A stretch of 64,000 nt of DNA from positions 1 through 64,000 of the forward strand of contig RDYN01000018.1 in the NCBI GenBank assembly GCA_004293365.1, read 5' to 3'. Shown piece by piece: positions 18,141 to 26,890 of this stretch (position 1 is its first letter; each line of letters begins with the position of its first letter). Under the pieces are notes generated by a model. It was not told where the DNA came from, did not search any database, and saw only the letters and a list, made by a program, of their open reading frames with translations. The position numbers and the translations under genes are program-made. Origin of the DNA: Oscillatoriales cyanobacterium (GTDB taxonomy: Bacteria; Cyanobacteriota; Cyanobacteriia; Cyanobacteriales; Microcoleaceae).

Positions 18141-20078
18141 ATGAACAACACATCCTATCAAATGAGCGACATTGAACGCGCCAACCTCAGCCGGACGATC
18201 GACTATAGCGGCATTCGATCGATACCGGAAATCTGGGCGATCGTCAAACAGCGATTTCCCCAAACCGTCGCCCTCCACGATCCCCACAGCAACCCAGAAA
18301 TCAAGTTTACCTACAGCGACCTCTACCAACAAATTCAACAATTCGCCAGCGGCTTACAAGCCCTCGGCATCAACGCAAATTCAGAAGAAGCAGTCCCTCC
18401 CCGCGTCGCCCTCTTCGCCGACAACAGCCCCCGCTGGCTGATAGCCGACCAAGGCATCATGACCGCCGGGGCCGCCAACGCCGTTAGAGGTGCCACCGCT
18501 GACCCCGAAGAACTCCTCTACATCATCCAAGACAGCGGCAGTACGGCCTTAGTAGTCGAAAACCTGGCTTTACTCAAAAAACTGCAAGCCCGCCTCCCCG
18601 ATTTGCCGATCGAACTCATCGTCCTTCTCTCCGACGAGGAACCAGAAACCAGCCCCACCCTAACCACAGTCAAATTTTCCCAAGTCATGGCCACCGGCGC
18701 CAACCGCCCCTTCAAACCTGCGAACCACAGTCCGCACACCCTTGCAACCCTCCTCTACACCAGCGGCACCACCGGCAAACCCAAAGGCGTCATGCTGACT
18801 CACGGGAACCTGCTGCACCAACTCACCACCTTCGGCACAATTTTGCAACCCGAACCGGGCGAATCAGCCCTCAGCATCCTCCCCAGTTGGCACGCCTACG
18901 AACGCACAGTCGAATACTTCTTGCTTTCCCAAGGATGCACCCAAATTTACACCAGCATTCGCTATTTCAAACAAGACTTTAAAACCTGCAAACCCCAGTA
19001 CATGGTCAGCGTTCCGCGCATCTGGGAATCGATTTACGAGGCAGTACAAAAGCAATTTAGAGAACAGCCACCCAACAAACAAAAATTGGTGAATTTTCTG
19101 CTATCTGCCAGCCAGCAATACATTGAAGCCCGCCGCATTTTCCAAGGTTTAACTCTCAGTTTAAAACCTGCTTCTGATTCCGAAAAACTCATTGCCCGCA
19201 TTAAAAGCATTCTGTTGTCTCCCGTACACGCGATCGCCGAAAAACTCGTTTACCAAAAAGTCCGGGAAGCTACGGGAGGACGTTTTAAGTGGGCGATTAG
19301 TGGCGGAGGTTCCTTAGCCGCGCATTTAGACAATTTCTTTGAAATCGCAAATATCGGTTTGTTAGTGGGATACGGTTTAACTGAAACATCTCCGGTTTTG
19401 ACAGTCCGCCGCCCTTGGCACAATCTTAAAGGTTCGGCCGGACAGCCGATCGCCGGTACCGAGATTAAAATAGTTGACCCGGAAACGAAACAGCAACTGC
19501 CAACAGGCCAGCGCGGTTTAGTTTTGGGACGCGGGCCGCAAATCATGCAGGGATATTATCTCAATCCGCAAGCTACGGCCAAAGCCATTGACTCAAACGG
19601 CTGGTTCGACACCGGCGATTTGGGCTGGCTGACACCGGGAAATGACTTAATTTTGACTGGGCGGGCCAAAGATACGATCGTCCTCAGCAACGGCGAAAAT
19701 ATCGAACCGCAGCCCATCGAAGACGCCTGTGTCCGCAGCCCCTACATCGACCAAATTATGGTAGTAGGTCAAGACCAAAAATCGATCGGCGCGGTAATTG
19801 TCCCCAATCAAGAAGCCGTCCAGAAATGGGCCGAAACTCAGAATCCTCCCATACACGAAATTGACTGGAATAGCAAGGCAATTCAAGACTTATTCCGCAA
19901 AGAATTAAACCGGGAGGTGCAAAATCGCCCCGGATACCGCGCGGACGATCGCATCGGCCCGTTCCGGCTGATTCAGGAGCCGTTTTCGATGGAAAATGGA
20001 ATGTTGACCCAGACCCTGAAAATTAAGCGTCCGGTTGTGACGGAACACTACCGCGATATGATTGACGGGATGTTTTGA
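18141..20078 (+). CDS. aas: long-chain acyl-ACP synthetase / AMP-dependent ligase
   Basis: This 645-residue ANL-superfamily enzyme activates free fatty acids as acyl-adenylates and transfers them to ACP (or CoA). The P-loop LLYTSGTTGKPKGVMLTHGN is near residue 206. The adenylate motif GYGLTETSP is near 410, the GWFDTGDLGWL hinge motif near 492, and GRAKDTIVLSNGENIEP near 512. The C-terminal catalytic Lys region is LTQTLKIKRPVV. Length and sequence fit the single cyanobacterial Aas, which recycles fatty acids released from membranes. Distinguishing ACP from CoA preference is not possible from sequence alone. A spacer with a MITE separates it from the next gene. Confidence 0.85.
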   Translation: MNNTSYQMSDIERANLSRTIDYSGIRSIPEIWAIVKQRFPQTVALHDPHSNPEIKFTYSDLYQQIQQFASGLQALGINANSEEAVPPRVALFADNSPRWLIADQGIMTAGAANAVRGATADPEELLYIIQDSGSTALVVENLALLKKLQARLPDLPIELIVLLSDEEPETSPTLTTVKFSQVMATGANRPFKPANHSPHTLATLLYTSGTTGKPKGVMLTHGNLLHQLTTFGTILQPEPGESALSILPSWHAYERTVEYFLLSQGCTQIYTSIRYFKQDFKTCKPQYMVSVPRIWESIYEAVQKQFREQPPNKQKLVNFLLSASQQYIEARRIFQGLTLSLKPASDSEKLIARIKSILLSPVHAIAEKLVYQKVREATGGRFKWAISGGGSLAAHLDNFFEIANIGLLVGYGLTETSPVLTVRRPWHNLKGSAGQPIAGTEIKIVDPETKQQLPTGQRGLVLGRGPQIMQGYYLNPQATAKAIDSNGWFDTGDLGWLTPGNDLILTGRAKDTIVLSNGENIEPQPIEDACVRSPYIDQIMVVGQDQKSIGAVIVPNQEAVQKWAETQNPPIHEIDWNSKAIQDLFRKELNREVQNRPGYRADDRIGPFRLIQEPFSMENGMLTQTLKIKRPVVTEHYRDMIDGMF

Positions 20079-20139
20079 AATATTCGCTGGACTTGGGGAA
20101 TGGAAAAGCAAAAATTATCCCAACACCCGAGTCCCCACT

Positions 20140-20331
20140 GGTGTCAACAAACAGCCTGAAAACCTTTGTATCTCTCGTTTATAGCAGAGGCAAGCTCCCC
20201 CTAAATCCCCCGTATAGTCGGGGGACGAAAGAGAAGATTCTTATCCCCCCCTTAAGAAGGGGGGCTAGGGGGGATCTGGCCTGAATCGCCAGACAGAAGA
20301 CTGATAATAGGTTTGACCTTAAGTTGACACC
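20140..20331. mobile_element. 192-bp MITE with GGTGTCAA/TTGACACC ends
   Basis: Ends are GGTGTCAA at 20140 and TTGACACC at 20331. Inside are G/C-run inverted repeats (CCCCC...GGGGG around TTAAGAA). A related, longer element lies at 28182-28500 with the same left-end context (CTTTGTATCTCTCGTTT). Direct repeats of AACACCCGAGTCCC flank this copy. Confidence 0.65.
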
Positions 20332-20446
20332 AACACCCGAGTCCCGAGTCCGAGTCCTCAGTCCTCAGTCAGACGGAAATATTTGCGAACTAATGACTGT
20401 TGACTAATGACTAATTCCTAATTCCCAATTGACAAGCAACAAATTT

Positions 20447-20887
20447 ATGGAACCACAATTACTCTTGAAGCGATCGATTAACGTTAAAGTCGTCGTTACT
20501 CCCCGCTGGAAAGAAGAAGCTCAACAGCAACTCCAAGCCCAAATCAATCAAATAGATTCTCAGCTACAACAACTAGAAATGCAAGGGCAGCGGATGGTTT
20601 CAGAAATCCAAAAGTCAAGCCTGCAACCCCCCGGCCCGCAAGTAATGCAGCAAATAGAAAACATTCAAGTGCAGGTGAATCAAAGAAAAAGCGAACTGCT
20701 AGAACAGAAAAACCAAAACCTGCAACAGCTTCAGCAAGTGCAGGTGCTAGACCTCGAACAAGAAGTGAGTCAAGGTCAAATTGACGGCACGTTCACCGTC
20801 GGGCTGGGAGAAAACTTGATTCAAAAAATGCAAGTAGAAGTTCTCCTCCGCGACGGCATTGTCGAAGAAATTCGAGGTGATATTTAG
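20447..20887 (+). CDS. YlqD family protein
   Basis: This 146-residue protein is of the YlqD family, found in cyanobacteria and Firmicutes; its role is unknown. It begins MEPQLLLKRSINVKVVVTPR and has a central Gln-rich coiled coil (about residues 20-100). A C-terminal beta-rich part follows (FTVGLGENLIQKMQVEVLLR and GIVEEIRGD). The ATG at 20447 was chosen over an upstream TTG at 20429 because family members begin close to the LLLKRSI motif. It is followed after about 180 bp by the PDH E2 gene on the same strand. Confidence 0.8.
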   Translation: MEPQLLLKRSINVKVVVTPRWKEEAQQQLQAQINQIDSQLQQLEMQGQRMVSEIQKSSLQPPGPQVMQQIENIQVQVNQRKSELLEQKNQNLQQLQQVQVLDLEQEVSQGQIDGTFTVGLGENLIQKMQVEVLLRDGIVEEIRGDI

Positions 20888-21066
20888 AAATTAGAAATTG
20901 GTAATTGGTAATTGATAATTGGTAATTGGTAGGTAATTTTGAGTTGATAGCCGCACATCTTCGGACTAGAGGCTGGCATAATAATAATTATTGCCGATTG
21001 CCGATCGCCAATTATCAATCGCCAAATACCGATCGCCAATTACCAACTCACAAGGACTTTTTACAG

Positions 21067-22353
21067 ATGATTCGCGAAGTTTTCATGCCAGCCCTGAGCT
21101 CTACCATGACAGAGGGCAAAATTGTTTCCTGGGTCAAATCCGCCGGAGACAAAGTAGAAAAAGGCGAAACGGTAGTCGTAGTTGAATCCGACAAAGCCGA
21201 CATGGATGTCGAGTCTTTCTACGAAGGCTATCTAGCAATAATTATTGTACCAGCCGGCGAAGTTGCCCCAGTGGGAGCTGCGATCGCCCTAGTAGCAGAA
21301 ACAGAAGCCGAAATCGCAGAAGCCCAGAAACAAGGAGCAGGCGCCCCAGCAGCCTCCGCCCCAGCAGCCTCCGCCCCAGCGCCTGTCGCAGCTACAGCAT
21401 CAGCGGGTTTGCAGCAAAACGTCAGCCGCCAAAACGGGCGCAGCGTCGTTTCTCCCCGCGCTCGCAAATTAGCCAAAGAGTTTAAAGTAGATTTAAATTC
21501 AATCAAAGGCAGCGGCCCCAACGGTCGCATTGTTGCAGAAGATGTGGAAGCAGCAGCCGGGAAAGCCCAACCAGCCCCGGTTCAGCAACCGGTAACAGTC
21601 CCCGCAGCACCCGCACCCGCAGCACCCGCACCCGCAGCAGCCAAACCCGCACCCGCACCAATTCCAGCGGTAGCGCTTTCCGGTAACAGAGTACCGATGA
21701 ATGCGCTGCAAAATGCGGTTGTCCGCAATATGGAAGCAAGTTTGAGCGTGCCCTGTTTCCGCGTCGGCTATACAATTACTACTGACAATCTCGACAAACT
21801 CTACAAACAAATTAAGTCCAAAGGCGTCACGATGACGGCTTTACTGGCAAAAGCAGTAGCAGTAACTTTACAAAAACATCCTCTGCTAAATGCTTGTTAT
21901 GTGGAGTCGGGAATTCAACACCGCGCTGATATTAATGTGGCGGTAGCGGTGGCGATGGATGGCGGCGGTTTGATTACGCCGGTGTTGCAAAATGCCGATC
22001 GCCTGGACATCTATTCTCTCTCCCGCAGTTGGAAAGATTTAGTCGATCGCGCCCGCGCCAAGCAGCTAAAACCTGACGAATACAGCACGGGAACTTTTAC
22101 TCTTTCCAATTTGGGAATGTATGGAGTAGATAAGTTTGACGCGATTTTGCCCCCGAATCAAGGCTCGATTTTGGCGATCGGCTCTTCGCGCCCCCAAGTC
22201 GTAGCTAATGAAGAAGGTTTGATGGGAGTCAAGCGGCAAATGCAAGTTAATATTACTTGCGATCACCGGATTATTTACGGTGCTGACGCCGCATCTTTCT
22301 TGCAGGATTTGGCGAAATTGATTGAGACAAATCCTCAGTCTTTGACACTTTAA
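21067..22353 (+). CDS. pdhC: pyruvate dehydrogenase E2 (dihydrolipoamide acetyltransferase)
   Basis: This 428-residue E2 core transfers acetyl groups from lipoamide to CoA. The lipoyl domain covers residues 1-78 with the lipoylated Lys43 in VESDKADMD. An Ala/Pro linker follows, then a peripheral subunit-binding domain (VSPRARKLAKEF...GPNGRIVAEDV, about 127-165), a second Ala/Pro linker, and the catalytic domain. The catalytic motif reads DHRIIYGADAA, with Tyr where most E2 enzymes have Asp; this is usual in cyanobacterial and plastid E2. The start at 21067 has AAGGA upstream; an upstream extension is encoded by repetitive spacer DNA. Confidence 0.92.
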   Translation: MIREVFMPALSSTMTEGKIVSWVKSAGDKVEKGETVVVVESDKADMDVESFYEGYLAIIIVPAGEVAPVGAAIALVAETEAEIAEAQKQGAGAPAASAPAASAPAPVAATASAGLQQNVSRQNGRSVVSPRARKLAKEFKVDLNSIKGSGPNGRIVAEDVEAAAGKAQPAPVQQPVTVPAAPAPAAPAPAAAKPAPAPIPAVALSGNRVPMNALQNAVVRNMEASLSVPCFRVGYTITTDNLDKLYKQIKSKGVTMTALLAKAVAVTLQKHPLLNACYVESGIQHRADINVAVAVAMDGGGLITPVLQNADRLDIYSLSRSWKDLVDRARAKQLKPDEYSTGTFTLSNLGMYGVDKFDAILPPNQGSILAIGSSRPQVVANEEGLMGVKRQMQVNITCDHRIIYGADAASFLQDLAKLIETNPQSLTL

Positions 22354-22361
22354 TCCGATAC

Positions 22362-22627
22362 TGTAGGGTGTGCAACGCGCACCGTCCGATCGATCGATGT
22401 CGGCATGATATAGCCTTTCTCAGAAAGGTTCGCGGACGTAGTTGGGCTTGGGCCCTATACGTTTAAGAGTTATAGAAGCTTTCAGTCATACCTCATCTCT
22501 TTGAGAAAGGCTATATCTAAGTCAACCGTCCGATCGATCGATGTCGGCATGATATCTAATTCAACCGTCCGATCGATCGATGTCGGCATGATATCTAATT
22601 CAACCCGTGCGCAGTGCACACCCTACA
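22362..22627. repeat. nested repeat: 13-bp inverted repeat enclosing a 3x tandem repeat
   Basis: TGTAGGGTGTGCA at 22362-22374 is the inverse of TGCACACCCTACA at 22615-22627. Between them are three copies of a roughly 38-bp unit containing CCGTCCGATCGATCGATGTC followed by GGCATGATATCTAA. The first copy is split by the MITE at 22411-22513. Confidence 0.8.
22411..22513 (+). mobile_element. 103-bp MITE with TAGCCTTTCTCA ends and TA target duplication
   Basis: The ends TAGCCTTTCTCAGAAAGG and TTTGAGAAAGGCTA are inverted repeats. The flanks are CATGA-TA and TA-TCTAA. The two uninterrupted neighbouring repeat units read CATGATATCTAA, giving an internal empty-site control for a TA duplication. A second copy lies at 4636-4736 in opposite orientation. 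Confidence 0.85.
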
Positions 22628-22629
22628 AA

Positions 22630-24120
22630 CTAATTACTCGATCGCACAGTCAGAACTTGCGGCGGAGTCGCATCCGGCGGATACAAGAAATCCACCTGCA
22701 CCAAACGGCGTTCCCCCGGCTTCATATTCACATTCACCAAAGGTTCCCCCTGCTGTCCCCGCCGCTGCACAATGTGAATGTACCGCGTCAAAGTCTTCCC
22801 CGTATCATCATTAAACATCACCCGCACCGTACCTCGGAAAAATATGCGATTTTCCGGCGGATCGTAAAACATCAATCCCCCCGATTCCTTATTTGCCTTA
22901 ATCGGTGTTTGCATTCTAATGCTCACAGCTTGCGACTCGCGAGACTTGTTATAAAGTGGAAAAGTTAAATTGTATTGAATCCCGTAATTACCGTGAGCAA
23001 AATAAGCAGTATCGGGATAGCGAGCTAACATTTTAGCGCTTTGAATTTGACCCGTCCCAAAAGTACCCGTATCAGTAGTGCTCAAAGCATAGGAAAATGA
23101 CTCGCCGCGCTTGGGAACAGTTAAATAATCGGTTCTCGAATTGTCAGTAATTTTAGCTTTCCACTCGGAACCTTCAGCGACTCCCGCCACGCGCCCGTAA
23201 ATTTTTTGCAGTGGATTTTCGCCTCTAGCAGTGGGAGCCAAATCTCTCGGCCCAGCTAAACCTTTGGTGTTTAAAATATTTTCCCACTGTTCTAAAGTTG
23301 GATATTGCTCGACTCCTTCTTTAGTTTGAGGAGCAAACATCGCCAAACTAGCTACGTAAACCGAATTGCTGCTCGATACTCGCATTAAAGTCGATCGCCC
23401 ATTGGAAGAAGGCGTGACATTCCCCACAGGTATCGGCAAATTCATCACCATTCGGCTTTGATTCGCCGGAATCTCGATCGCAGCAGGCAAAATGGCTTGT
23501 CTGTGCCCCCGCAGCACATCGCTCGTAATGCGGCTGCCAGGCCCCGCAAACACAGTCCCGAATCGATTTTCTAAATACGACGGCAAATCGACAAACAAAG
23601 CATCCGGGCGAGTTAAATAAGTCGCTCCTTGCAGGATATTTAAAGTAACAGGTTCCGAATTGGGATTGTGGACAATTATGCCTTGAAATAAAGTGCGGGT
23701 TTCGGCGCGATTTTTAGCTTTAGCAATGTGGTGGGCGAAGATGTCAAATCGGCCTTTGAAGGCAAAGTTTAAGTGTGCAGAAGGTACTTGTTTTTCTTCT
23801 TGCGGAAATGTGGAGAGCAAAATGCCTTCGGTTTGTACAACTTCCGGGCTGTTGCTGTTGAAAACGGGGATGCTGTCGAGTTTTCCCGGCAAAACGCGCA
23901 CTTGCTGGGGCACTGTCACGGTTTTCAGCGGGCTGCTGCTGGGTTGCGGTGGTGGCAAATCCAGTTCATTTTCCGGTACCGGGACTTCTGGCTGGATGAT
24001 GAGTTCTTGGGCGGGAGGTGTCGGGATTGCTTGAGCTAAGGGTAGAATTGGTAACAAAAACATAGCTGTGAGCGCGTTTAACTGAACTTGCAAATTGCTT
24101 TGACGCAAAGCAATCGACAC
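22630..24120 (-). CDS. DUF3370 domain-containing protein, exported
   Basis: This 496-residue cyanobacterial protein has an N-terminal hydrophobic signal segment (around TAMFLLPILPLAQAIP), a Pro-rich stretch (about 30-75) and a long DUF3370 domain beginning near VRVLPGKLDSIPVFNSNSPE. It is probably secreted or surface-associated; no enzymatic motif is recognised. The listed start is a GTG at 24118-24120. An ATG at 24061-24063 is an alternative that would shorten the signal region by 19 residues. It is divergent from surE across 92 bp. Confidence 0.85.
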   Translation of the reverse strand: MSIALRQSNLQVQLNALTAMFLLPILPLAQAIPTPPAQELIIQPEVPVPENELDLPPPQPSSSPLKTVTVPQQVRVLPGKLDSIPVFNSNSPEVVQTEGILLSTFPQEEKQVPSAHLNFAFKGRFDIFAHHIAKAKNRAETRTLFQGIIVHNPNSEPVTLNILQGATYLTRPDALFVDLPSYLENRFGTVFAGPGSRITSDVLRGHRQAILPAAIEIPANQSRMVMNLPIPVGNVTPSSNGRSTLMRVSSSNSVYVASLAMFAPQTKEGVEQYPTLEQWENILNTKGLAGPRDLAPTARGENPLQKIYGRVAGVAEGSEWKAKITDNSRTDYLTVPKRGESFSYALSTTDTGTFGTGQIQSAKMLARYPDTAYFAHGNYGIQYNLTFPLYNKSRESQAVSIRMQTPIKANKESGGLMFYDPPENRIFFRGTVRVMFNDDTGKTLTRYIHIVQRRGQQGEPLVNVNMKPGERRLVQVDFLYPPDATPPQVLTVRSSN

Positions 24121-24212
24121 AAAACTTTACCACAACTAGGTTGACATTTCCTTGAGTTTTGGGATTTTAGGTCAATTTTGGCGGATATAGTCAAATTTAG
24201 GACAAATTTTCA

Positions 24213-24890
24213 ATGACGATAATTTTAACCAACGACGACGGCATAGACGCTCCAGGGATTCAGGCACTTTTGCAGGCTGTAGATGGCAAGGCAATTATGG
24301 TGGCCCCTCAGGGGCAATTGTCGGGCTGCGGGCATCAGGTGACTGCTCACAGTCCGATTCATGTCGATCGGCGATCGGAATTTGAATATGCTGTAGGGGG
24401 AACACCCGCAGACTGCGTGCGTATCGCTCTCCATCACGTTTGTCCCCAGCCGGATTTAGTGCTTTCGGGAATTAACGCGGGCGGCAATTTGGGCGTTGAC
24501 GTGTATATTTCCGGTACGGTTGCGGCTGTGCGGGAAGCAGCAATGCACGGTATTCCGGGTATCGCGATTTCCCACAGGATTAAAAGGCCGCTGGAAATTG
24601 ACTGGGATGTCGCGACTCGCTGGACATCGCGGGTGTTGGCCGATTTGCTCAACCGGGAATCTAAGTCTGGGTGTTTTTGGAATGTGAATTTTCCGCATTT
24701 AGCGCCGGGAAGTGCGGAACCGGAAATTGTGTTTTGTCAGCCTTCAACTGAGCCGCTACCTGTGGTTTACCGCCAAGAGGGAGAATACTTTTATTATGTG
24801 GGAGAGTATGGAAATCGCGATCGGGCGCCGGGGACTGATGTTGATGTCTGTTTTGGCGGTAATATTGCTGTGACTGAGATATCGCTTTGA
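24213..24890 (+). CDS. surE: 5'/3'-nucleotidase SurE
   Basis: This 225-residue metal-dependent nucleotidase hydrolyses nucleoside monophosphates. The start MTIILTNDDGIDAPG carries the metal-binding Asp8-Asp9. APQGQLSGCG supplies the conserved Ser near residue 37, GGTPADCVRIAL follows, and LSGINAGGNLGVDVYISGTV carries the metal-binding Asn and the family signature. Length is normal for bacterial SurE. Confidence 0.93.
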   Translation: MTIILTNDDGIDAPGIQALLQAVDGKAIMVAPQGQLSGCGHQVTAHSPIHVDRRSEFEYAVGGTPADCVRIALHHVCPQPDLVLSGINAGGNLGVDVYISGTVAAVREAAMHGIPGIAISHRIKRPLEIDWDVATRWTSRVLADLLNRESKSGCFWNVNFPHLAPGSAEPEIVFCQPSTEPLPVVYRQEGEYFYYVGEYGNRDRAPGTDVDVCFGGNIAVTEISL

Positions 24891-25280
24891 TGGGATTTGA
24901 TGCTCTAACTATATGTTTTTATCGATAAATTCTTAACAAATAGCGTTAGGTGCGATCGGCAATGCAATAGTTTGATATTCCTAGCTAAAAACTGATTTGA
25001 ATATACTTTAGGCTGAGTGCAGCAGATACCCTAAATAAAAGAGCGTGTCCTCTCAATTACTCATAATAGACAAGGTTTGTAGTGAGGACTTTAGTCCTCA
25101 TAATCTGAGGACTAAAGTCCTCACTACAAGCCAATCTTATGATTGCGAGCATTCTCGGCGGATACGATCTAATAAACCAGTTTTCGGATGAGCCGAAAAT
25201 GGGATAGTTAAATATGTTGAAAGTTGAGAGCAATGACAATCGCACAAAATTAATCGCCGTCCCGAGAATGGCAGCTATCT
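24891..25280. other. intergenic region
   Basis: Apart from one palindromic repeat (25074-25132) nothing gene-like is visible. Confidence 0.5.
25074..25132. repeat. palindromic GGTTTGTAGTGAGGACTTTAG-type repeat
   Basis: A 59-bp near-perfect palindrome of the same family as at 9974-10352. Arms of about 26 bp surround TAATC. Confidence 0.8.
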
Positions 25281-25397
25281 CTACTTGCGATCGTCCGTGC
25301 TACCATAATTTTTCTTGTCATTCTTCGGCTTAGCAACACCATCAGGTTGTTTCTTGGGCTTTTTGACTTCTTTGTTGCTTTTTCTTTCTTTTGACAT
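25281..25397 (-). CDS. small Lys-rich hypothetical protein (38 aa)
   Basis: A 38-residue frame runs from ATG at 25395-25397 to TAG at 25281-25283. The product starts MSKERKSNKEVKKPKKQ and ends YGSTDDRK, and is highly basic and hydrophilic. GAGGAA lies 6-8 bases upstream of the ATG, a strong ribosome-binding site. The MSKERKSNKE start resembles short basic proteins annotated as hypothetical in other bacteria. No function is known; nucleic-acid or ribosome binding would be a guess from charge alone. Confidence 0.65.
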   Translation of the reverse strand: MSKERKSNKEVKKPKKQPDGVAKPKNDKKNYGSTDDRK

Positions 25398-25887
25398 GAA
25401 GATTCCTCAATTTTTACTCATAATAACATAGATTGAAATATCTGCTTGAGCGCAAGTAAAGCGAGCTGCCTCACACAGATGTTACTCGCTGTTAGTTTAG
25501 TATAATCTTTGGTAAATTATCAGCTAGGTTTTGCACAAATAGCATCTACCGTTAGGCATATCCATCAATCCCTCATCGGTACAAGGTCTGAAATTAATTT
25601 TAACCGGACAGTTTTGAGGTCGCCATCTGAAACCCTTGATTTACCCGAAAGCCTATTGTGTGCCTCCCCAAGCGTTGCCTTCCTACCGATCCCCGTGAAA
25701 CCATTATTTTACGGTTGACAGTCAAAAACAGCCCTCTGTGTTGCAAAAATAACTCAGTATATTGAGAAATATAAAGTTAATTTTCAGCTTTCTTCAAAGT
25801 GCGATCGCCACCGCTCCATTAGATATAAAATTTTTATAAAGAGTGAGTATTTCTAGATAAATTTTCGCTATTAGGAATCAGACCCCT
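25398..25887. other. intergenic region
   Basis: About 490 bp between divergently oriented genes. No convincing coding frame or repeat; presumably promoter DNA for the flanking genes. Confidence 0.4.
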
Positions 25888-26763
25888 ATGGAAGTAACCG
25901 AGCTACTCAAAGACTACGAAAATGGCTGTAGAGATTTTGCTGGCGCCGACCTGGGCGGAGCCAACCTCAGCGGAGCTATCTTGGACGGAGTAAACCTTTC
26001 GCGGGCTAACCTGTCGTCCGCTAACCTCAGTCGAGCGCATCTGGCCAAAGCAGAACTCAACGGCGCAAACCTTTGCAGGGCAAATCTGAGTTTTGCCAAA
26101 ATGGGTCAAGTCAGATTAGCTGACGCAGAGCTTACGAAAGCCAATATCAGCGGAGCTTACCTCGTCAAAGCAAAACTTCCCAGGGCGAAGTTGAGCGGCG
26201 CCCAACTCATCGGTAGCAACCTGCGGGGCGCCATCCTCTGGAACGCTAATTTGTGTGCGGCAGACTTGCAATTCGTCAACCTGCGGGGCGCTAACCTCAC
26301 GGGAGCAAACCTTAACTGGGCTAACTGCACGGGGGCCAAGCTCAGCGGTGCAAAGCTCTTTGCCGCTGAATTAACAGGCATCAATCTCAGGAAAGCTTAC
26401 CTCAACGGCATCGACCTCAGCAGGATAGACCTCAATGGCCTAAACCTCAGCGAAGCCAAACTCAACGGGGTCAACTTGGAAAGCTCGAACTTGGTAGCAG
26501 CCAATCTCAGCGGTGCTCAGTTGCGGGGCGTCAAGTTGACGGGAGCAGATTTAACCAGAGCAAATCTGGTGGGAGTTTCTTTGGTGCAAGCAAACCTCGA
26601 TTGGGCTAGGCTGTGTTATGCCGACTTGAGCGAAGCCGATTTGAGCGGCGCAACTTTCATCGGAGCCAACTTTGAGGGTACTGTGTTAGCCGGCGGATCG
26701 ACAAACGCTGCACCTTTGAAATATGGTGTCTATTTAACTGTGACGGGTTGTGTCGCAGCCTAA
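25888..26763 (+). CDS. pentapeptide repeat protein
   Basis: This 291-residue protein consists almost entirely of A(D/N)LxX pentapeptide repeats from about residue 18 to 275 (for example ANLSGA, ADLGGA, ANLTGA, ADLSEA). They should fold as a right-handed quadrilateral beta-helix. There is no signal peptide or fused domain. A short C-terminal tail (LKYGVYLTVTGCVAA) follows. Such proteins are abundant in cyanobacteria and mostly of unknown function. It has its own spacer upstream and is convergent with the next gene. Confidence 0.88.
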   Translation: MEVTELLKDYENGCRDFAGADLGGANLSGAILDGVNLSRANLSSANLSRAHLAKAELNGANLCRANLSFAKMGQVRLADAELTKANISGAYLVKAKLPRAKLSGAQLIGSNLRGAILWNANLCAADLQFVNLRGANLTGANLNWANCTGAKLSGAKLFAAELTGINLRKAYLNGIDLSRIDLNGLNLSEAKLNGVNLESSNLVAANLSGAQLRGVKLTGADLTRANLVGVSLVQANLDWARLCYADLSEADLSGATFIGANFEGTVLAGGSTNAAPLKYGVYLTVTGCVAA

Positions 26764-26890
26764 GCATTCAGCAAAAATCTACTCTCGCAGTGGTTTAACT
26801 TTTGATGCAGAGATGATTACTTTTGTGAGGGTGCTCCAGCCACCAGAAATTTACCGCTATTTTCCCGAGTTTGTCGCCTCACTATTGAGC

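Noticed and set aside
20926-21066. 47-residue N-terminal extension of PDH E2
   Set aside because: It is repetitive spacer sequence; the lipoyl domain starts directly at the 21067 ATG, which has a ribosome-binding site.
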